64,000 nucleotides of DNA. It comes from Pseudeuparius sepicola (Eukaryota > Arthropoda > Insecta > Coleoptera > Anthribidae). Under the pieces are notes generated by a model that worked only from the letters and a program-made list of their open reading frames with translations, was not told where the DNA came from and ran no database searches. Each line of letters begins with the position of its first letter. Positions within the stretch are counted from its first letter, which is position 1. Location: assembly GCA_963920635.1 (NCBI GenBank), contig OY987307.1, forward strand, positions 15,577,735-15,641,734, written 5' to 3'. Position numbers and translations under genes: made by a program. Shown here one piece after another: positions 58,647 through 64,000 of the stretch.

Positions 58647-60056
58647 CTGAAAATAATATAAAATTGTTACACAATATACTGTAATGAAGTTACTACATTT
58701 TCAGGATTTTATTTTTAATTTGCACCAAATGAATTATTTTGTTGCGCTATATTAACGGGCAGCCGACAGTTTTGTTTTTTATGTCTACAATGACGTTTTT
58801 TTTTACAGGAAAACTGGGGTTGTTTATTCGGTTTAATTTAGTTTAACTTTGGGAATTATTCCCAGCCTTCGCCGATTACTAAGGATTTCTTAATGTAGCG
58901 AAGGGGTTAAAATTTGAAACTCAACTTCAAGCTAGAAGCTCCGTTTTTTGGGAAGCTGGGTGTAGGAGACATGCCCAATTCAGTGAAACCACTGGCTTGG
59001 ACCTGTATAGAGTGGAACACCCTAACAGCACTGACTGACCTCTGACAACCTTCTGGAGGCCCAAAGGAGGGATAACCGAACATTCTCCCACTATCGTGCC
59101 AACAAATGAGAGTTCCCTCACCACCTGGTGGCTCCGCCCTCGCTCCTCAGTAGGTAGGTTTCCAGATGAATATCCTTAAAATATATCATTCCCTTGTCTT
59201 TCCTACCTAAACCTGAGTGTTGTAAATACCTCCCACACCACAACATTCTTGGGGATGTTGCAAGTACCTCCCCAAATTCCTGTAACAAAATTACCCCTAG
59301 TGTTAATGGCTGGTAAAATGTAATGGCCCCTGCTTCTAGAAACCCCCCTGTTGCAAGTTCCAAATATATCCAGTGTTCCTAGATTGACTTTACTTGTAAA
59401 CTATCTTATTTTGTTATAGTTATTTTGTAAAGATCATAGACATATTCAAAATAACATACATGGTGATTATCTAAAATCAATTCAAGAATAAACTGCCTGT
59501 TTTTTTTGTAGAATAGTAAAATGCTTACTGGAAAAATATGTTTATTATATCAATAAAAGCTCAAATTTAAACATTGTATTTAAAAGTTGTCGTTTTTGCT
59601 TTCATTACGATTAAGTAGGTATTAATAATTATATTAATTTAACCAAAGTGAGTGTTGAAGTTAACCACATGGCAACAAAGACAGTTGACATTTAACCTAA
59701 ATTATGAATTTAATGATCTTTCGGTGTCAAAAGTTGTTGACTCTAGAACAAAGAATCTATTTAGTGAAATGCTATGGTACAGGTGAAATATATCGTATCG
59801 ATTTGCAATTGATCTTTTTAGTATACGTTTCTGTAAACTGTGTTCAGGAGTTAATAAAGACATTTGATGAAGCAGGTGCTGTATCAGATTTAAAGAAGTA
59901 AAAACAAATTCATGAATTCATGAGATTCTTTGCTTTAGATTTATAGTCAACATTATTCGTAAAATGTTGACACTGACTTAAAGATTGTTGATTATAAATT
60001 CCATATAGACATATTATAGATATAGACACCACTCAATGCCATAACCTCTAAAACTT

Positions 60057-60268
60057 TGGGGGCGGTGGTGCACGAGTGGGTCTTTCGTGGTACCCACGCT
60101 TTGGCACCGTACGTCGTGGGTTCGATTCCCATCTCGGCAGTGCACTGGGTGTTGTGTGTTTGTCTTTGAGTTTAAGGAAATATCCGCAATTATAAAGAAG
60201 GTGATGAATACCCCATAATGGCTAGATTGCTCAAAAAAGAGCAGGGGCTACAAAAGGAAATAAAAAAA
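60057..60268 (+). mobile_element. tRNA-derived SINE
   Basis: Pol III head with A-box-like ggtggtgcacgagtggg and B-box GGTTCGATTCCC, a ~100-bp unrelated body and an A-rich tail. A 14-bp target duplication AACCTCTAAAACTT flanks it (60,043-60,056 and 60,269-60,282), exact, so the insertion is young. Confidence 0.85.
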
Positions 60269-63200
60269 AACCTCTAAAACTTCTCCATATTCCTAATATA
60301 GTCAATCAATGATCTTATTTGCACACATGAAAAGTTGCACTATTTTTTAGTGCCTGAGGTAACCTGTCGAATAAATATTTCATAGTTCTTTTATAATTCG
60401 TCATTTTTACATGTATTTGATTTTTTTACCTAGTCTGATAATTATAATTATTATTGTTAAACCTGACGATTTCAACTAAGCTCTCGGGCAGCAATCCATG
60501 TAAACTTGTAACAAAATATTATCGCCGACAAAAACAGACAGTCAAAATCATTAAGCCATTGCAATGTGGACAGCATTGATGTTATTGAAGTAAATCTGTT
60601 AAATCAGAGAATTATTCTCATTCAACTGTTTTGCAGTTTTTGCAATTGTGAGATTTTATTTAGGCCAACAAGGAACAATACTGTTGCACTATAGTCAAAG
60701 TGTGGCCTAATGATAGTATTATAATACAATAATAATTATTCTTGTTTGCATAGGCAAGTAATTGGCAATTTTAGAAAAGAAATACCTACAATTTTTTTCT
60801 TGCATATATAGATGTAATGGGAATCGAGTGACAATGTATCCATAATGAATACAAGGTACTTAATTTCTGTTAATATTTTAATTTTTCTATTCTGAATTGT
60901 TAGTTTTATGCTAGTTAAATCAATTTGATTGTACGTATATTTTGTTGTTAAGAGGCTACGATACTTATCAAATCCGCCTGAAGTGCCCGACTCAATTCAG
61001 GACATACGTCGCTCGATTAGCTATGCCTATCCTTTTCCTTCCTCTAGTCCCCACGACTCCCCACTCCAGCCTGCCCCTTCACAGTGCTACAACTGAGGCG
61101 GCCGGCCGTGGGTACTACACTGCAAAAAATCTGTTACTTTGTAAAAAAAAAACTGTTTAATTCAATATGAGATATTATTCCTCACATTCACACATTCTTT
61201 TGTCAGAACAACATTCACACATTCTTTTGTCAGAACAACATAACGTTTCATTTGAGGCCTCATGTTGTTGAATTGAATAGGGGTACATTTAACTGTTCAT
61301 TATACTGAAATTACAACTACTGTCATTGCATTTTTGCTGGATTTTGTAATAATTGTAGGTACTAATATCAATTATAATTATTATAAGTATTATTGCCTGA
61401 ATAATAAGCAAATGATGTGTAAAATGCAAATCAAGCTGCTAGTGTAGCAACTTATAATTGACAAAACAAAAATGATGCAGATGAGATCGATATAACATTT
61501 AATTTTAGTGAATACAGGTTCTAGTAACCCCCAGTTTGTTAATAGCTCTTCGATTGCCATTCACTTTCACAGTGTTCATTATGACTACGAACGATAATAT
61601 AAAGTGTAGGGCTGATTCAAAACCTTAACTGAGAAATTTTCGATCATTCGTTTTGGTAAATTGCTCAGTCAAGGTCATAGCTTTTTTTTACTAACGTGTT
61701 TGTAATAGGAGATTTAGTTCAGTCGAGTAAAAAGTACTTTTACTTCTAATAATTCTAATAATTTCTTGAATATCATAAAAATTTAAAAACATGATTTACT
61801 GATTATATTCATGAATATAAAAGTTGCAAAGAAAAAATGAGCTTTATTAAATCATGATTATACCTTCTTATTGCAAGAATTGTTTTGTTCATCCTTCATT
61901 ATAATGTTTTTTCAGTTGCTTCTGGGGTACTCTTATATAGTTTGGAGTAGTCTGAGGGTGAGAATTATTATTTAAATAAAATAAATTTAATTGCTTAAAT
62001 AAAACATGAGACATTTTAAATCCGAGGCTATGCTTTCATTGTAGTAGGTATGCTAATTTTAGTATGGAAGTGACAATACGTCTTTTTAACGGAAATTTAA
62101 ACTATTTGAAACTTATTAGTTCATCTGCAATTATGTCAAAAGTATAGATTATATTGTTGGGATCACATGGATTTGCTTGAGTATTTAAAGTAATGAAAAA
62201 GTGACTATACACAAACTCACTAAAATCACAACAGTATTTTTTCTGTGTAGCTAATATGAAATAATAAAGTCGGGGGCCGGCCGCCACCGGGTCACGGCAC
62301 ACGTGTCTCGCCGATGCGGATCAAGAAGAGCGAATATATATCTTTAAAAAACGACGGTGTCCTGTTTGCTTTATTGCAAAAATGATATTTTTTCGGGGTT
62401 ATTCAAGGCGTTCACTTTTCGTTGGCAACACACTGAATAGCTTTTTGACGTCCAGGCAATTTTACTATTATTTCACAGGTGTTAAATAATTTTCATATCA
62501 GCAAAGGTGCATATTATCAAGGGTTCGTGTATAAAAAAACTTCTGTAATTGCTCTCAATTATAAAATCTAAATTAACGATTCGATTACCCAATTCTTCTT
62601 GAACCACATTAGGGCCAATTGAACATTTATAAATATTTGATTGGATAATATTGTACTGCATAATAGTGTTGCTACGACTAGAAAAGCGTCTAAAGTCTAC
62701 TTCTATAAAATGTTTTATATAGTATTTCATATTTATATTTGTGTAATAATAAATAAATCTAATTGAGAACTGTAAGAGTTCATTTTAGAGGGATTGGAAG
62801 TGAATAGGCTCTATTAGGTATATCACAACTATTACTTGTTTATTTAAAACAGTAAGCGGTTTCATTAATCTATAAAATTGCATCATAACGGACTACAATA
62901 TAAGGTTTAAAAAAAGTAAATAAATAAAGGATTATCACTTATAGTCCAAGAGCTTGCAGGAAATTTGGATTAGATATTCGAAAAAAGATGATAATGATGT
63001 AATGTTTTTAATTGTTTCAACTTTGACTTGTGGCTAAATGTATATATTTAAAATGTATAATGGCTATGTAAGTAAAGATTCTTTATTTATTTATACACAT
63101 ACCTACTACCAACCCTGGAGGATGTAGGTAAATAATTTATAGAGTTGCGAAACCGGTCTCCGTTTTTAAATAAAGTAAAAGTTGTGAGATAATAGGAGCT

Positions 63201-63839
63201 ATTAATTTCTAATCCCTTGTAAATAAATGTTCCATTCTAAGCCCTATTTTTCCCAGAAAGTTTTTTCTCAAACCCTATGCACCTGAACTACTACTTATAC
63301 CTAAATCCAAATAATAAGTGTGCAAAATATGTGTTAGTACCCTAGTAGCCCTGTCTCAAATTCTGAGAACCATATTACGGGAATAAAAGCACACAACACA
63401 AGCCCACAAATTAGGTAGGTACTCCTATTGGTTTCACTGTGACTGTTATGACATCATCATACCCTGACTGCCGTTCAATTTCAGAACCTTCTGACAAATC
63501 TGAATTATCGAATTTCCTGACTGACTGCAAAGACAATCCAAAGACAATCCATGGGATTGTCTTTGCTGACTGTAACAATAAAATGTACTATTTTTATTTT
63601 GCCCTATTTTCAACTCCAATGACTTTCGAACAATTTTCTAACGAAGAAGTTTCTAAAACTGGCAGAATTATTATCGTTCTCTCTGGAAAGTACTTATATA
63701 AATTTGTTTTATTTTGAATAAGTTTTAATTTATTTAATGTTAGATATTTACTAACTACTACTATCTACTAAGTCAGCTTCGTGTTTGTATTGCAGTTATT
63801 GTACGTTGTATGTATTGTAGTTATTAGTAAATTTGTAAT

Positions 63840-63924
63840 GTGTATTTGGTACTCGGTTAAAAGCAGTTTCTACTGAAATTCGCCGAGGATTATAAAAATA
63901 AAGTCATTTATTATTATTATTATT
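63840..63924 (+). mobile_element. Retroelement 3' end with AATAAA and (ATT)n tail
   Basis: gattataaaaataaagtc followed by attta and six TTA units looks like a polyadenylated retroelement or transcript 3' end. Confidence 0.35.
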
Positions 63925-64000
63925 AAACTCGCCTGCAGATGTCAGTAAAGTATCATCTGCAAATGCAAATAAGCTCAGAAATTCACAATCGACAAACAAA
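63925..64000 (-). pseudogene. Non-LTR retrotransposon RT fragment (FADD box)
   Basis: The - strand reads LFVDCEFLSLFAFADDTLLT SAGEF, the catalytic palm motif of LINE reverse transcriptases (xADD). It is cut by the (ATT)n tract on one side and the window edge on the other. Confidence 0.6.

Larger units (their letters stand above)
58647..64000. other. P450 upstream intron/region
   Basis: No N-terminal P450 exon found on the - strand. Contains a GC-richer unassigned segment (58,930-59,370), a SINE (60,057-60,268), GC-rich scraps near 61,000-61,110 and 62,270-62,340, and LINE ends at the right edge. The rest is featureless AT-rich DNA. Confidence 0.45.

Noticed and set aside
58927..59363. Two - strand open frames in a GC-richer segment
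   Set aside because: No recognisable protein motif, no start or splice context; the composition suggests an old retroelement fragment but I cannot support a family.
62482..62730. Open frame on the - strand ending FIHEPLIICTFADMKII, considered as the missing N-terminal P450 exon
   Set aside because: Only a loose resemblance to the P450 N-terminal segment, no splice donor in the right phase and none of the flanking conserved residues.

Overview
The window is AT-rich nuclear DNA from an arthropod, most likely an insect. The evidence is spliced genes with GT/AG introns, a clan-3-type cytochrome P450, arthropod-style TATA plus TCAGT core promoters, and a repeat load typical of a large, transposon-rich insect genome. 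I cannot name the species from sequence alone; a beetle is only a guess.

Two host genes frame the window. The 3' two thirds of RfC4 (clamp-loader subunit 4) lie on the + strand as six exons between 1,026 and 47,349, with the first exons off the left edge. A cytochrome P450 lies on the - strand as five exons between 58,646 and 49,012, with its N-terminal exon(s) apparently beyond the right edge. Most of the rest is intron filled with mobile DNA.

The centrepiece is a complete Maverick/Polinton (adintovirus-like) element at 28,639-45,635 (16,997 bp). It has a perfect 6-bp target duplication (CACCTT), 5'-AG...CT-3' ends and about 1.9-kb terminal inverted repeats. It sits in the last RfC4 intron. 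Left to right on the + strand it carries: a small gene inside the terminal repeat; a phospholipase A2-domain/pX-like virion protein broken by a +1 shift; an adenain-type protease; a penton-like minor capsid protein; a double-jelly-roll major capsid protein; an unknown 174-aa protein; a BIR-RING inhibitor-of-apoptosis protein; a packaging ATPase; a DUF8207-like protein; an integrase fused behind a fibre-like coiled-coil region; and an unknown 225-aa protein. The protein-primed DNA polymerase B runs on the - strand, and a second copy of the terminal-repeat gene follows. This set covers replication, integration, capsid assembly and packaging, with an added predicted anti-apoptotic function. Most + strand genes have their own TATA box about 30 nt before a TCAGT-like initiator, often inside the preceding gene.

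A second identifiable element is a Penelope-like retroelement (20,401-24,057, - strand, 12-bp target duplication). It has direct pseudo-LTRs carrying hammerhead ribozyme cores, and decayed RT and GIY-YIG reading frames. The remaining introns contain several foldback/MITE families (some nested), a hAT-like element, a tRNA-derived SINE with a 14-bp target duplication, LINE remnants, another hammerhead core and a tRNA-Pro(UGG)-like gene.
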